Shown: positions 47,942 through 57,714 of the stretch, piece by piece | Layout: each line of letters starts with the position of its first letter | Position numbering within the stretch: the stretch's first letter is position 1 | NCBI GenBank assembly: GCA_963666415.2 | Contig: CAXXPD010000003.1 | Coordinates: 4,047,033-4,111,032 of the forward strand | DNA length: 64,000 bases | Reading direction: 5' to 3' | Origin: Bin87 sp963666415 | Lineage (GTDB): Bacteria; Chloroflexota; Dehalococcoidia; Lucifugimonadales; UBA3495 | The notes under the pieces: generated by a model | What the model was told of the DNA's origin: nothing | Seen by the model: the letters and a program-made list of their open reading frames with translations, nothing else | Database searches by the model: none | Made by a program: the position numbers and the translations under genes

Positions 47942-48028
47942 ATGAGTATGCGGCTGGCCTTCATGGAGCGCACCGGCAACCGCGCCACCGCCACCCACAC
48001 CGCGCTGCAATACAACATCACGGTGTAG
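47942..48028 (+). pseudogene. short C-terminal fragment next to IS1380
   Basis: The frame reads MSMRLAFMERTGNRATATHT and ALQYNITV before a stop. It is probably the 3-prime end of a gene cut off by the rearrangement at copy f. It lies upstream of the phage-type genes and could be a capsid or neighbouring gene end, but this is a guess. Confidence 0.3.
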
Positions 48029-48045
48029 CTGAAAACCTTAGCGGT

Positions 48046-48330
48046 TCTGTCATTGCGAGCGCAGCGCGGCAATCTCGTGGTCGTAGCAAAGGCGGTTCGC
48101 CGGCGAGTGTTCGACCTCATCGAGATTGCCACGTCGCTATGCTCCTCGCAATGACAGATTAAAGCGGGTAAGCGTGACCATCGGTCGCAGCGACACCGTT
48201 GGGTCAATCACGACAACCCCTACGGGATTGCCACGCTACGCTCGCAATGACAAAGGGGTACGCATGAGCGGCCCGTGGATTGCCGCGTCCCTCGACGGGC
48301 TCGGGATGAGCGGGCGCTCCTCGCAATGAC
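48046..48330. repeat. dispersed palindromic intergenic repeat, copy 3 plus partial units
   Basis: The full unit at 48046-48178 has the TGTCATTGCGAGCG start, AAGGCGGTTCGCCGGCG interior, CCTCATCGAGATTGCC, and CTCGCAATGACAGATTAAAGC end. Partial units follow at about 48210-48265 (GATTGCCACGCTACGCTCGC) and 48297-48330. No gene is visible before the start at 48394. Confidence 0.8.
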
Positions 48331-48393
48331 GCTTCGCGCGAAAGTTTCAACCGAGGGAATGGTTGCGGCGAGGGCCGCCACAGGAGAGATTGA

Positions 48394-49251
48394 ATGCCCA
48401 ATATCTATGCTGATCTGGCGACCCTGAAATCGCCGTCCATACTGAATGTGCCCGACGACGCCCATGACGGCAGACTGCTCGACTTGCTGGCAACGGCCTC
48501 ACGCTGGATTGACGGGTATTGCGACCGTAGCTTTGGCGTGTTGGAAAGCAGCCTCACGTTCGACGGGAGCGGTGGGAGCACGCTTGCGGTGCCTGACCTG
48601 ATTAGCGTTGACTCAATGAGGGTGGCCCGCGCTGGTTGGATATGGGAGGAATGGCCGGCGGACGCCTGGCTGTTGTATCCGTTGCACGCTGAGCCGACGC
48701 AGCCGTGGGGCCGGCCGCACACCAGGATCGCGGTTGCTCCCGGCGTCGGGCGGCAATTCCCGACGGGACGGGCCAACGTTACCGTCGCTGGAGCCTGGGG
48801 TTATCGCCAGGTGGTTGATGATACCGGATGGCTGGTCGGTGGCACATTGGCGGTTGATGCCGCCGCTGCAGCCGTAACGATTTCTGCCGCCGGCGGCGCA
48901 ACCCACGCTCTTGCTGCCGGCCATACCATCCGAATTGACGCCGAGCAGCTGTACGTGGCCGGCGCCGTGGACTCATCCAACGGCAGCGGCGTTACGCTCA
49001 CGGTGCGACGCGGGGTCAATGGAACCGCTTCCCAAACGCACGATGTCGGCGCCGCCGTGTCGGTGTACCGCTATCCGGCGGTAATTTCTGAGGCTTGCCT
49101 GCTGCAGGCGGCTGCCTGGTGGCGAGACCGGGCAACAGCTCCCTTTGCCCCGCCGTCTCGCCACCAGGCGGACGAAGCAGCCGGCGTTGACCCGACCGCT
49201 CGTCAGCTGCTGGAACCTTACCGGCGACGGTCGGCGTCGCTGGGGGTGTGA
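48394..49251 (+). CDS. phage head-tail connector protein (gp6-like)
   Basis: 285 residues, ATG preceded by AGGAGAG. The N-terminal 60 residues (IYADLATLKSPSILNVPDDA, LLDLLATASRWIDGYCDRSF) match the typical start of gp6-like head-tail adaptors. About 100 residues of beta-rich, Ala/Gly-rich sequence are inserted (about 145-225) before the C-terminal helices (PAVISEACLLQAAAWWRDRA). It overlaps the next gene by 4 bases (GTGA). Confidence 0.8.
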   Translation: MPNIYADLATLKSPSILNVPDDAHDGRLLDLLATASRWIDGYCDRSFGVLESSLTFDGSGGSTLAVPDLISVDSMRVARAGWIWEEWPADAWLLYPLHAEPTQPWGRPHTRIAVAPGVGRQFPTGRANVTVAGAWGYRQVVDDTGWLVGGTLAVDAAAAAVTISAAGGATHALAAGHTIRIDAEQLYVAGAVDSSNGSGVTLTVRRGVNGTASQTHDVGAAVSVYRYPAVISEACLLQAAAWWRDRATAPFAPPSRHQADEAAGVDPTARQLLEPYRRRSASLGV

Positions 49252-49679
49252 GCATGGCCGGATACAACAGCGCCAGCCGCAGCTACGTTGCGGTTGCCGA
49301 CGCCAACGGCGTGATGCGGGACCTGTCGCCGTGGGTGGAGCGCATCGGGCCGTTGGGCCGTGCTGTCCTCGGGTTGGACACTACCGGCCTGAACGATGCG
49401 GCCGGCAGGACGACGGCCGGTGCGGAGGCGACGCAGGAGTTCACCATCGCCGGCCGCTGGGATGATGCCTCGGGGATTGGCCCCGACGCGGTGCTCGCCG
49501 GCATCGTGGGTCATGCCGTCAACGTGCAGTACGGCCCCACGGGGAATGCGCCGGGTCAACGCCGCATCGCCGGCCGGTTCGTGTGTTTGTCCTATCGGGT
49601 AGTCAGCAAGGCGGGGGAGCCGGTGCGATTTGAGGCAACCTTCCGGCAGGACGGCGCCGTTGCGCTGGAGGTGTGGTAG
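49248..49679 (+). CDS. phage tail tube-like protein
   Basis: 143 residues from the GTG at 49248; an ATG six bases later is an alternative. Composition and layout resemble small major tail proteins (SPWVERIGPLGRAVLGLDTT, FTIAGRWDDASGIGPDAVLA, VNVQYGPTGNAPGQRRI). Its position between a connector and a tail-tip gene supports this. The next gene starts immediately after its stop. Confidence 0.6.
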   Translation: MSMAGYNSASRSYVAVADANGVMRDLSPWVERIGPLGRAVLGLDTTGLNDAAGRTTAGAEATQEFTIAGRWDDASGIGPDAVLAGIVGHAVNVQYGPTGNAPGQRRIAGRFVCLSYRVVSKAGEPVRFEATFRQDGAVALEVW

Positions 49680-51734
49680 ATGGCAACAACTACTATGGAT
49701 TCTACGATTCACGTTGGGGCGGTGGCCGCTGCTCCAGCCCTCCGGTGGCAGGCGTTGGTTGACTGGTCCGGAACAGGGTTCTGGGGCGCAGCGGACGCGG
49801 ACGTCACCAACGATTTGGCGGGCGTCAGTTGGCGCTGGGGACGTTGCGGACTGCCAACGCCGGAATTTGCCCCGGCAGCCACGGTGTCCCTCAACCTGCG
49901 CAATCATCACCATCGCTACACTCCGGGTAACTCCGCCTCGCCGCTGGCGGCACTGGTGCAACCGGGTCGTGAGGTCTGGCTGCGGGCGGCCTGGCCGTAT
50001 GACGATTTCGCAACCGACGCGGGTGGTGCGCAGACGCTGGACGACCGCGTTACTGCCGGCGGCATGGTCTCGTGGCAAGTCCTGGCTACCGCCGCCGGTG
50101 GTTTTGAGGCGCAGGACGGCGAAGTCCGCGGGCTGGTTGGCTCTGGCCGGCCTTCCGATGCGGTGGCGGTGCTGGAAACCGGCGACCCAATGGCGACGCT
50201 GCTGGGCCGGTTCCGGCGCGGGAGCAACGGCCTGGGCGGGTTCGTGCTGCGCTGCGCCGCCCGAAACGACTGTCTACGATTGCGGTTCACCGATGCTGCA
50301 ACGGTGCTGGAGCAGGTTTCGGGCGGCGCAGCAACCGAGTTGGCCACCGGCGACGCGCTGGCCGAATCAGCATGGTATGAGCTTGAGGTAGTCCAGTCCG
50401 ACGCCAGCGTCCGGGTATTCGCGACGAATCTGGACACGACGGGCTTGGTGCGTCAGGAGCTGGTGGTGACCACCGGCATCAGCGACGCCCCGGATTCCGG
50501 CCGGCATGGGTTGTGGCACGGGTATCGCAACACGGCGGACCGGTGGGGAGATTTCAGCGTGGGTCGCACCTTGTTTTGCGGTCGCATTAATGCCATAGAA
50601 CCGGACTATGAAACGGTCACCTGCCGCATCACCGCCGGGGATGTTTTGCAGCACGTGGACGGTATAAAGCTGTCGCGCAACCTGTCCGGCGGCCCGATGC
50701 GGTCGGGAGCGGTGGCCGAGGCAATTCTGGATTGGGCCGGGCTGGAGGCGTCTGATTACGGGGTGGACACCGGACGATTGCTGCTGTCCGGCGGCCCGCG
50801 CGCGGTGTGGGACGTAACGGCGGGCCGTGCGCTCCGGCGGCTGCAACGCGAAGAAAATGGCCTGCTCTACGTCGATGGGTTGGGACGCGTCCGGCTGGAA
50901 GCGGACTCGGTGCGAGAAGCCATCCGCGACAACGCCGACCCGACGGCACTGGCCAAAGTCGCCGTGTCGGGAGTAGCCGGGGAGGCCAACCCGTTCGCCA
51001 GCAGCCTGCGTTGGGACGACGGGGCGGGCGCGGTGGAGAATCAGATAACATTCCGTTATCAAAGGTCGGCGGACAACGGTCGCCAGCTGGTTTGGAGCTT
51101 GAACGAACCGTTGGCGGTGGCGGGCGGCGGCAGCCGTCTGGTGGTGGCTACCACCGACGACTGGGACGTCGTTACCGACCTGGAAACGCCGGCCGCGGAC
51201 ACCGATTATCAGGCCACGGACGATGCTGCTGGTGACGGCGGCGATGTTACCGGCGATGTCAACGTGGAGGTATTGGCCGAGGCAGATTCCGGCGTGGCGG
51301 GCCGGGGCGCGACCCTGCGCGTCAGCAACACCGGCACCCAGACGGCGTATCTGCAACTGCTCAACTTGTATGCTGCCCACGGCTGGCGTCCATCCGGCGC
51401 CACGGCGTATCAGCGCGCCGCGAACCCGGCGACTGCTCACCAGTCGCCGGCCCGCGTGGTGATTTGCCGCTACATTGACCACTACGCGGCGGCGCAGGAT
51501 GCTGCCGATGCCCGTTTCGCGGAACGGTCTCGCCGGCGTCCGCAGTTGCAGATTTCGTTGCCGCTGCTGGGCGCCGCCAACCTGCGGGCCGTGCTGGAGG
51601 GACGGTTGTCGGAAATGATAATGGCGCCGGCCGGCGCGTCTGGCAGCGCAGGGGCGTGGTTCCTGGAGGGTGTGGAGCTGCAGGCATCTGCCGGGCGAGC
51701 GGGAATGGCGCGCTGGTGGGTGTCTGCTGTGTGA
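49680..51734 (+). CDS. large phage-type tail/baseplate protein
   Basis: 684 residues. The N-terminal part (1-100) has WRWGRCGLPTPEFAPAATVS. About 105-245 looks like a LamG-type jelly-roll insertion (WYELEVVQSDASVRVFATNL). A hub-like region follows (CGRINAIEPDYETVTCRITA, VWDVTAGRALRRLQREENGL, LYVDGLGRVRLE), which is the tail-tip/gp27-like pattern. Another beta domain and a final LQISLPLLGAANLRAVLEGR segment end the protein. It is intact and coupled to the tail tube gene. It probably forms the distal tail or attachment hub of a phage or phage-derived particle. Confidence 0.65.
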   Translation: MATTTMDSTIHVGAVAAAPALRWQALVDWSGTGFWGAADADVTNDLAGVSWRWGRCGLPTPEFAPAATVSLNLRNHHHRYTPGNSASPLAALVQPGREVWLRAAWPYDDFATDAGGAQTLDDRVTAGGMVSWQVLATAAGGFEAQDGEVRGLVGSGRPSDAVAVLETGDPMATLLGRFRRGSNGLGGFVLRCAARNDCLRLRFTDAATVLEQVSGGAATELATGDALAESAWYELEVVQSDASVRVFATNLDTTGLVRQELVVTTGISDAPDSGRHGLWHGYRNTADRWGDFSVGRTLFCGRINAIEPDYETVTCRITAGDVLQHVDGIKLSRNLSGGPMRSGAVAEAILDWAGLEASDYGVDTGRLLLSGGPRAVWDVTAGRALRRLQREENGLLYVDGLGRVRLEADSVREAIRDNADPTALAKVAVSGVAGEANPFASSLRWDDGAGAVENQITFRYQRSADNGRQLVWSLNEPLAVAGGGSRLVVATTDDWDVVTDLETPAADTDYQATDDAAGDGGDVTGDVNVEVLAEADSGVAGRGATLRVSNTGTQTAYLQLLNLYAAHGWRPSGATAYQRAANPATAHQSPARVVICRYIDHYAAAQDAADARFAERSRRRPQLQISLPLLGAANLRAVLEGRLSEMIMAPAGASGSAGAWFLEGVELQASAGRAGMARWWVSAV

Positions 51735-51817
51735 GCACGGGCGGCATTGGGCAGTTGGGTCGACCGCTGTGGTATCATCGTGGACGCAAATTGCCTGCTG
51801 GCCGTTGAGGTGCCGCA

Positions 51818-53323
51818 TTGCCTGATAATGACACAGTTTATGATGTAATCGTAGTTGGGGCCGGGAACGCCGCCCTCTCCGCCGCCATCGCCGCCCGCGA
51901 GCAGACCCAGTCTGTGCTGGTGGTAGAAAAGGCGCCCGAGTATTTCCGTGGTGGCAACACCTACTTCACCGGCGGAATCATCCGCTTCGCCTACAACGGT
52001 CTGGACGACATCAAGGGCCTGATTCCCGATATGTCGGAGACGGAGGCCAACTCAATTGAGGTGGGGCAGTACACGGAGAACCAGTTTTACGACGACATGA
52101 TGCGCGTTACCCACGGCCTTTCCGACCCGGAACTGGCCGAGATCCTGGTGAGCCAGTCCTACCCGACAATGAAATGGCTCCAGGAGCACGGGGTGCGCTT
52201 TGTACTGTCGTTTGGCCGCCAGGCGTTCCGCGACGGCGACAAGTTCCGCTTCTGGGGCGGGCTCGTGGTGGAAGCGGTGGGCGCCGGCAAGGGCCTGTCC
52301 GACCAGCAGTTTGATGTCTGCCAGCAGATGGGTGTGGAAGTTCGCTACGCCACCGAGGGTGTGTCGTTGATTCAGGATCAGCGCGGGCACGTGGCCGGCC
52401 TGCGGGTGAAAGGCCCGGATGGATTCGAAGACCTGGCGGGCCGCACGGTCATTCTCGCCGCCGGCGGTTTTGAAGCCAACGCCGAGATGCGCTGCCGCTA
52501 CCTGGGTCCCGGTTGGGAAACCGTCAAGGTGCGTGGCATCCCCTACAACACCGGCGACGGCATTCGCATGGCGCTGGATCTGGGTGCCCAATCCTACGGA
52601 CACTGGTCATCCTGCCACGCCGTCGCGTGGGATATGAACGCTCCCACCTTCGGCGACCGGACGATTACCGAGCTGTTCCAGAAGCACTCTTATCCCTTCG
52701 GTCTAATGGTGAATCTCAACGGCGAGCGGTTCCTGGACGAGGGGGCTGACTTCCGCAACTACACCTACGTAACCTACGGACGGGAGCTGATGAATCAGCC
52801 GCAGGGCCTGGCCTTCCAGATCTTCGACGAGAAGGTGAAGCACCTGCTGCGCGACGAATACTGGATACCGCAGGCAACCACCGCCGAGGCCAACTCTATT
52901 GAGGAACTGGCGCGGTTGCTGGACATCGACCCGGCCGGCCTGGTTCGTACCGTTGAGGAGTACAACGCCTCGGTCCGCACCGACATTCCCTACAACGCCA
53001 CCGTGAAGGACGGCCGCCGCACCGAAGGGCTGACGGTCGACAAGACCAACTGGGCCGAGACGCTGGACACGCCGCCGTATCGCGGTTGGGCCGTTACCAC
53101 GGGCATCACCTTCACCTTCGGCGGTGTGAAGGTAAACAACCGTGGTCAGGTGGTTACCAACGCCCAGGAAGCCATCCCCGGCCTGTACGCCGCCGGCGAG
53201 ATGGTGGGCGGGCTGTTCTACCACAACTACCCCGGCGGCAGCGGCCTGAGCGCCGGCATGGTCTTCGGACGCCTGGCCGGCAACAGCGCCGGAGCGGACG
53301 CGCTCGCTCTGAAGGACGTGTAG
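51818..53323 (+). CDS. FAD-dependent dehydrogenase, fumarate reductase/tricarballylate dehydrogenase type
   Basis: 501 residues with a TTG start at 51818 after GAGGTG. The FAD-binding motif is VVGAGNAALSAAIAARE at the N-terminus, followed by GGNTYFTGGIIR and ILAAGGFEAN. The C-terminal FAD_binding_2 ending is GLYAAGEMVGGLFYHNYPGG. The layout matches TcuA-like and flavocytochrome c-type soluble dehydrogenases, acting on a small di- or tricarboxylate or a ketosteroid. No iron-sulfur partner is adjacent. It is intact. Confidence 0.88.
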   Translation: MPDNDTVYDVIVVGAGNAALSAAIAAREQTQSVLVVEKAPEYFRGGNTYFTGGIIRFAYNGLDDIKGLIPDMSETEANSIEVGQYTENQFYDDMMRVTHGLSDPELAEILVSQSYPTMKWLQEHGVRFVLSFGRQAFRDGDKFRFWGGLVVEAVGAGKGLSDQQFDVCQQMGVEVRYATEGVSLIQDQRGHVAGLRVKGPDGFEDLAGRTVILAAGGFEANAEMRCRYLGPGWETVKVRGIPYNTGDGIRMALDLGAQSYGHWSSCHAVAWDMNAPTFGDRTITELFQKHSYPFGLMVNLNGERFLDEGADFRNYTYVTYGRELMNQPQGLAFQIFDEKVKHLLRDEYWIPQATTAEANSIEELARLLDIDPAGLVRTVEEYNASVRTDIPYNATVKDGRRTEGLTVDKTNWAETLDTPPYRGWAVTTGITFTFGGVKVNNRGQVVTNAQEAIPGLYAAGEMVGGLFYHNYPGGSGLSAGMVFGRLAGNSAGADALALKDV

Positions 53324-53407
53324 GCAGGCCGGGACGGTTTGCGGGTTGCCAGTGCGACGTATGCGTTGCTCCGGCGTTCACGTAACTGACAATACAGGGC
53401 ATTACCT

Positions 53408-53647
53408 ATGGAAAACTCGCCAGCGTGGACTGAGATATGCTTCTACTGCGACCGTCCCTTGGACGGCACGAATGATTATTCGTGCGTCGGTTGCAACAGG
53501 CAAGCTTGCGACAATTGCTGCCAGGCTTGCCAAGAGGATGATTGCGACTACATAACCTGCGATAGATGCGTTGACTGGCATTTGCGAGTTTATCACCCGG
53601 GGATATCTGTGAGTTCATTGCTGTTGGATGTTCCGGTTTGCGGCTAG
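53408..53647 (+). CDS. small Cys-rich zinc-binding protein
   Basis: 79 residues with a run of Cys pairs: CFYC, CVGC, CDNCCQAC, and CDRC followed by WHLRVYH. It likely folds as a B-box/RING-like or double zinc ribbon. No family is recognised. It is the first gene of the accessory island that also holds a winged-helix gene and the XRE-ImmA gene. Confidence 0.55.
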   Translation: MENSPAWTEICFYCDRPLDGTNDYSCVGCNRQACDNCCQACQEDDCDYITCDRCVDWHLRVYHPGISVSSLLLDVPVCG

Positions 53648-53691
53648 ACGCGTGAGCGCGCTGCGTGCGAGATGTAACGGGGCAACTTCCG

Positions 53692-53955
53692 ATGACTGAC
53701 GATGCTGCTGCGCGTGCCATAGCACAGGAAGGCTTGCGGCACATTGAGGATGCCATCCTGTCGTTGCTGGAATCTAACCCGGACGGTCTGCGCAACGCCC
53801 AAATTGCCGACTTGCTCGGCCTGCGGTCGTCCATTCGCGACGGCCAACGAAATTATCTAACCTACTCCGTGCTCGGCGGACTGATGACCCAAGGCAAAGT
53901 CGTGCAGGATAGAGAGTCCAAGATTTTCGCCAAAGTAGTAAAGCCTGATGTGTGA
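53692..53955 (+). CDS. winged-helix protein
   Basis: 87 residues from the ATG at 53692; a longer start at 53665 is possible. It shows an all-helical DNA-binding pattern (ILSLLESNPDGLRNAQIADL, YLTYSVLGGLMTQGKVV, ESKIFAKVVKP). Proteins of this type are often found beside restriction-modification genes. Here a Vsr remnant lies 4 kb downstream. Confidence 0.6.
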   Translation: MTDDAAARAIAQEGLRHIEDAILSLLESNPDGLRNAQIADLLGLRSSIRDGQRNYLTYSVLGGLMTQGKVVQDRESKIFAKVVKPDV

Positions 53956-54027
53956 AACAATCCCGGTGCCAATTCAGGTGTTTAGTCCGCCATGCGACTT
54001 TCATTGAGCTACTGAGCGGTACCAGAT

Positions 54028-55233
54028 ATGCCGGCAAGAACAACTGCTTACGTTGCTCCTGGGATGTTGCAGTGGGCGCGCGAACTGGCGGCCTGCAGCC
54101 TGGAGGATGCCGGCAAGATTGTGAAGCAGCCGTTGCAGGTGGTTGAGAGCTGGGAATCTCCTGGTTCAGACGCCCGGCCCACGGTGCGCCAAGCTCAAAA
54201 ATTGGCCAACGCCTACGGCATACCGTTCGCGCTGCTGTATCTGGGACAACCCTACACCGACTTGGAGCCTGACCCGGTTCCTGAATTTCGTGGGCTGGAC
54301 CCGGGATCAGGTCAAGTTCGACCTCACACACGGCAGTTGCGCCGGATGGTGCGCCAGGCTCAAGAGCGGCAGGCTTTTGCCGTTGAGTTGCTGGAACTGG
54401 CAGGCCAGGCACCGTTGCCGTGGGTGGGATCGGTCACGCCGAGCCAAAATTCAGAGCTACTTGGTGCCGACATTAGAGCATCATTAGCGAACGGGGCAGA
54501 ACCATCCCACCCTGGTGAACGAGAGCGTGTTCTGGATTGGTGGGTGGGGCGTGTCGAGGATTTGGGCGCTATCGTGTCGCGCTATCGGCCAGATGGGAAT
54601 TTACATTGGACTGTGGAGCCATCGGAAGCGCGCGGTTTATCGCTATGTCATCCGTTAGCACCCTACATTGTGCTAAACAGCAAAGATTCTCCAGCAGGGC
54701 GCCTCTTCACGCTAATGCACGAATTGGCCCACCTCTACTTTGGTCAGTGTGGAGTTGACGATATTGGAGACGAAAGGTTGCTGCCAGTGGAGGCCCGTTT
54801 GTTGGAGCAAAGGTGCAACCAGGTAGCAGCAGCTATCTTGATGCCGGCGGGTTTGTTTACTTCTGAATGGACATCCGCAAAAGGCGATGTTGAGGACAAA
54901 GTACGAGCCATTGCAGATAGGTTCGGGGTAAGCCGCCAGGCAGCTGGGGTGAGGGCTAAATCCGACGGGATTGGCTTTATCTCATCTGATCAGTACTCCG
55001 CTATGTTCGGGTATCTAACCAATGAGTACAACGAGTTTCGAGATAGTCGGGCTCGTAGCTCAGGTGGGGGTGGTATGTCCGTACCAGTACGGGTGCTGAA
55101 AGATTATGGTTCGCGGTACGTACAGTTGGTTTGCGATGCCCATGCTGAGGAGCAGCTGAGCCTGCTGGATACTGCAGATGCCTTGAGCGTGCGTATTGGG
55201 GATGTTAGCGGGATCAAGAGACGGTTGCGTTGA
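54028..55233 (+). CDS. XRE-like/ImmA-IrrE family protein, likely antitoxin
   Basis: 401 residues. The N-terminal helix-turn-helix region (MLQWARELAACSLEDAGKIV) includes PTVRQAQKLANAYGIPFALL. The central M78-type zinc peptidase is FTLMHELAHLYFG near 232 (HExxH), with the C-terminal helical part containing RFGVSRQAAGVRAKS. Its stop overlaps the TTG start of a DUF4411 PIN-domain gene (TTGA). The XRE-ImmA/DUF4411 pairing is a known predicted toxin-antitoxin arrangement. It is intact. Confidence 0.88.
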   Translation: MPARTTAYVAPGMLQWARELAACSLEDAGKIVKQPLQVVESWESPGSDARPTVRQAQKLANAYGIPFALLYLGQPYTDLEPDPVPEFRGLDPGSGQVRPHTRQLRRMVRQAQERQAFAVELLELAGQAPLPWVGSVTPSQNSELLGADIRASLANGAEPSHPGERERVLDWWVGRVEDLGAIVSRYRPDGNLHWTVEPSEARGLSLCHPLAPYIVLNSKDSPAGRLFTLMHELAHLYFGQCGVDDIGDERLLPVEARLLEQRCNQVAAAILMPAGLFTSEWTSAKGDVEDKVRAIADRFGVSRQAAGVRAKSDGIGFISSDQYSAMFGYLTNEYNEFRDSRARSSGGGGMSVPVRVLKDYGSRYVQLVCDAHAEEQLSLLDTADALSVRIGDVSGIKRRLR

Positions 55234-55949
55234 GCGGCGAGATATACTTTGCTGACACGTCCGCTCTCATATTGGCCTGGTTGGAGCGTTACCCTCCCGA
55301 ATTGTTCGGCTCACGTGGCGGTTTATCGACGAACTAGAAACGCGGCCGGAAACCCCGATGCTTCGGGAAATGGGGTATTCCCTACGCCGATTATCGACGC
55401 ATAAATGGATCGTCGGGACGCTTTGCATACATCATGACGGCGAAGGCGACAATAATACGTCTGATGCTCAACGCCAAAAACTTGGCAAATTGGCTTTCCG
55501 GCCAGACTTCTAGGCGACAGGGTCAAAGTGATTGAAGAGGTGCGGAATGAGATTTCCCGCCATGCCAACGACACCGCTTCCGAAGAAGGGATGCGGGTGA
55601 ACTCGATGCGTTCGTGGTTGAAAAACTCCGAGGTCGATACGAGACTTTCACTCTTATCGCTGGATAAGGACGATTCCGATGCAGTCCAGCAGACTATGGT
55701 ACGTATAGTTAATGGCTGGCCAAGCTGGCACGCCGTTCGGCGTTTCAATAATACTGGCTCGTTCGGCCCTGCCGATCCATTGGTCATTGCTTACGCCTAC
55801 GCTTACCAGGGCGTTGTGGTAAGTGAGGAGAAGCCGCGTGCGAGTGGCGAGGTGATGTGAAGATTCCAGATGTCTGTGAACAACTGGGGGTTCGTCACGT
55901 AAATCTGCTTGAACTATTCAGGGTTGAGGGTTTTACCGACCAGCTTTGA
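55230..55949 (+). pseudogene. DUF4411 PIN-domain toxin, broken
   Basis: TTG start at 55230 overlapping the XRE-ImmA stop. It begins SGEIYFADTSALILAWLERY with the PIN Asp. A frame slip near 55314 precedes WRFIDELGDRVKVIEEVRNE, which is itself split by the 180-bp element at 55334-55513. It continues GSFGPADPLVIAYAYAYQGV and VVSEEKP. A second frameshift near 55857 leads to KIPDVCEQLGVRHVNLLELF. All DUF4411 landmarks are recognisable, but the gene has three lesions. The toxin is lost while its partner survives. Confidence 0.85.
55334..55513. mobile_element. 180-bp CTAG-bounded miniature element, copy 2
   Basis: Same length, ends and orientation as the copy at 42647-42826. The only difference I see is GGAACCCCCG versus GGAAACCCCG near the left end. 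It is inserted at CTAG inside the PIN toxin gene. Confidence 0.92.
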
Positions 55950-55986
55950 CAAAGCATTGACGGTGACAGCTTGCACTGTTACTTAG

Positions 55987-57714
55987 CCCCAATCCACCGA
56001 AAAGATGAGTGTCGCGGTGTGCTGAAGGGGTAAGAAAGTGCTCCTGTGCATCTGGGATAATGGCTTTTGAAACAGGAAACCGTCCCCAGGCCAGGAGCAC
56101 CCAAAAGATGCTAGCAGATGACCACCCCGACCGCATCCAAATCGCCTTTGACGACCACCGCCTGGTGGCCAATGCTGGGCTGATCCTGCCAGCCACGCTG
56201 GGCCGGCATCTGGGCCGGCCCGAACTGGTTGACCGGCACCTGGACCTGGGTCGCGCCCCAGGCCGAGCCAACACCGGCGACAAGGTGATGACGCTGGTGG
56301 CGTCTGCTCTGGCCGGAGGAGACTGCATTGACGACGCCGACGTGCTGCGCACCGGCGGGACGGCTAGCGCCATCGGCTGCGTAGTCAAGGCGCCATCCAC
56401 CCTGGGGACCTTCCTGCGCAGTTTCCGGTGGGGCCACGTCCGCCAACTGGATCGGGTCAGCCGGGAGCTGCTGGCCCGGGCCTGGTCGGCTGGGGCCGGA
56501 CCCGGCGACGGGCCGTTGAGCATCGACCTGGACTCCACCATCTGCGAGACCTACGGTCTGGCCAAGGAGGGGGCGCGCGACCACGGCTACACCGGCCAGC
56601 GAGGCTATCACCCGCTGCTGGCCATTGCCGCCGGCACCGGCGACGTGCTGATGGCTCGGCTGCGCAAGGGCCGCGCCAACACCGTTCGGGGCGCCGCCCA
56701 CTTTCTACGCGAGACGGTGGGGCGAGTACGCTACGCTGGCGCCAGAGGACAACTCACGGTGCGGCCTGACAGCGGCTTCTACACCCACGCCATCGTCGCC
56801 GTCTGCCGCAAGATGGATGTCCGCTACTCCATCACCGTCCACCAGCAAGCCCGCCTGCGGAATATCATCGAGGCCATACCCGAGATTGACTGGACGCCGA
56901 TTCCCTACTGGATGGACGGCGCCGCCGACGTGGCGGAGACCACCTACGTCCCCTTCCAGGATGAGCCCGACGCCGCACCGGTGCGGCTCAGCGTCCGGCG
57001 GGTGCAGCCCACGCCCGGCTCCCAGCTGGCCCTCTTCGCCAGCTACAGCTATCACGGCTGCATCACCGACCGAGACGGGGACACCCTGGAACTGGAGGCC
57101 GACCATCGGCGCCACGCCGAGATCGAGAACGCCATCCGAGACCTCAAGTACGGCGTCGGGCTCAACCATCTCCCCTCAGGCCGCTTCGCCGCCAACGGCG
57201 CCTGGCTGGCGGTGCAGGTGATGGCGCATAACCTGGCCCGCTGGACCGCGCGCATCGGTCTGGGTGAGCAACTGGTAACCACCAAGACCCTCCGACGACG
57301 CTTCTTCTCCCTCGCCGGACGGCTCACCCGCTCGGCGCGCCGCCTCACTTTGCATCTGCCCCAGCGCTGGCCCTGGGAAAACCAGTTCAGTCGCGCCTTG
57401 GCTCGATTGCGAGCAATTCCACTCCCAGCCTGACGGCACCGCTGGTGTCAACGCCGACGGAGATCTGACCCACTCACCAGACTACCCGACCGCCTCGCAG
57501 ACTTGCGCCAGGCTGGTCCCCGAGCGTCTCTTGCTGCACGCTACCCTGACAATTTCGCCCAGCATCGCCACCGCGGGCCGCCATCATCGTGTCTGTGTGG
57601 CTATCTCACGCCGCCCTCATCCCCATCTATTGGAATCGGGCTTGCCCCGTTCGCCTTCCCTTGCCCATCATCCCTGGTGTCAACGCCACGGCCCATCGCT
57701 TCGGTGGATTCGGG
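55987..57714 (+). mobile_element. IS1380 element, copy g, intact
   Basis: 1728 bp with perfect 5-bp duplications CTTAG (55982-55986, 57715-57719). It has the same leader hairpin as copy d. Confidence 0.95.
56108..57433 (+). CDS. IS1380-family transposase (copy g), intact
   Basis: 441 residues. It shares the YAGARG, RPDSG and VHQQ variants with copy f, and has its own changes (LSIDLDSTICETYG, VRLSVRRVQPTPG). Catalytic Asp, Asp and Glu motifs are intact. Confidence 0.95.
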   Translation: MLADDHPDRIQIAFDDHRLVANAGLILPATLGRHLGRPELVDRHLDLGRAPGRANTGDKVMTLVASALAGGDCIDDADVLRTGGTASAIGCVVKAPSTLGTFLRSFRWGHVRQLDRVSRELLARAWSAGAGPGDGPLSIDLDSTICETYGLAKEGARDHGYTGQRGYHPLLAIAAGTGDVLMARLRKGRANTVRGAAHFLRETVGRVRYAGARGQLTVRPDSGFYTHAIVAVCRKMDVRYSITVHQQARLRNIIEAIPEIDWTPIPYWMDGAADVAETTYVPFQDEPDAAPVRLSVRRVQPTPGSQLALFASYSYHGCITDRDGDTLELEADHRRHAEIENAIRDLKYGVGLNHLPSGRFAANGAWLAVQVMAHNLARWTARIGLGEQLVTTKTLRRRFFSLAGRLTRSARRLTLHLPQRWPWENQFSRALARLRAIPLPA

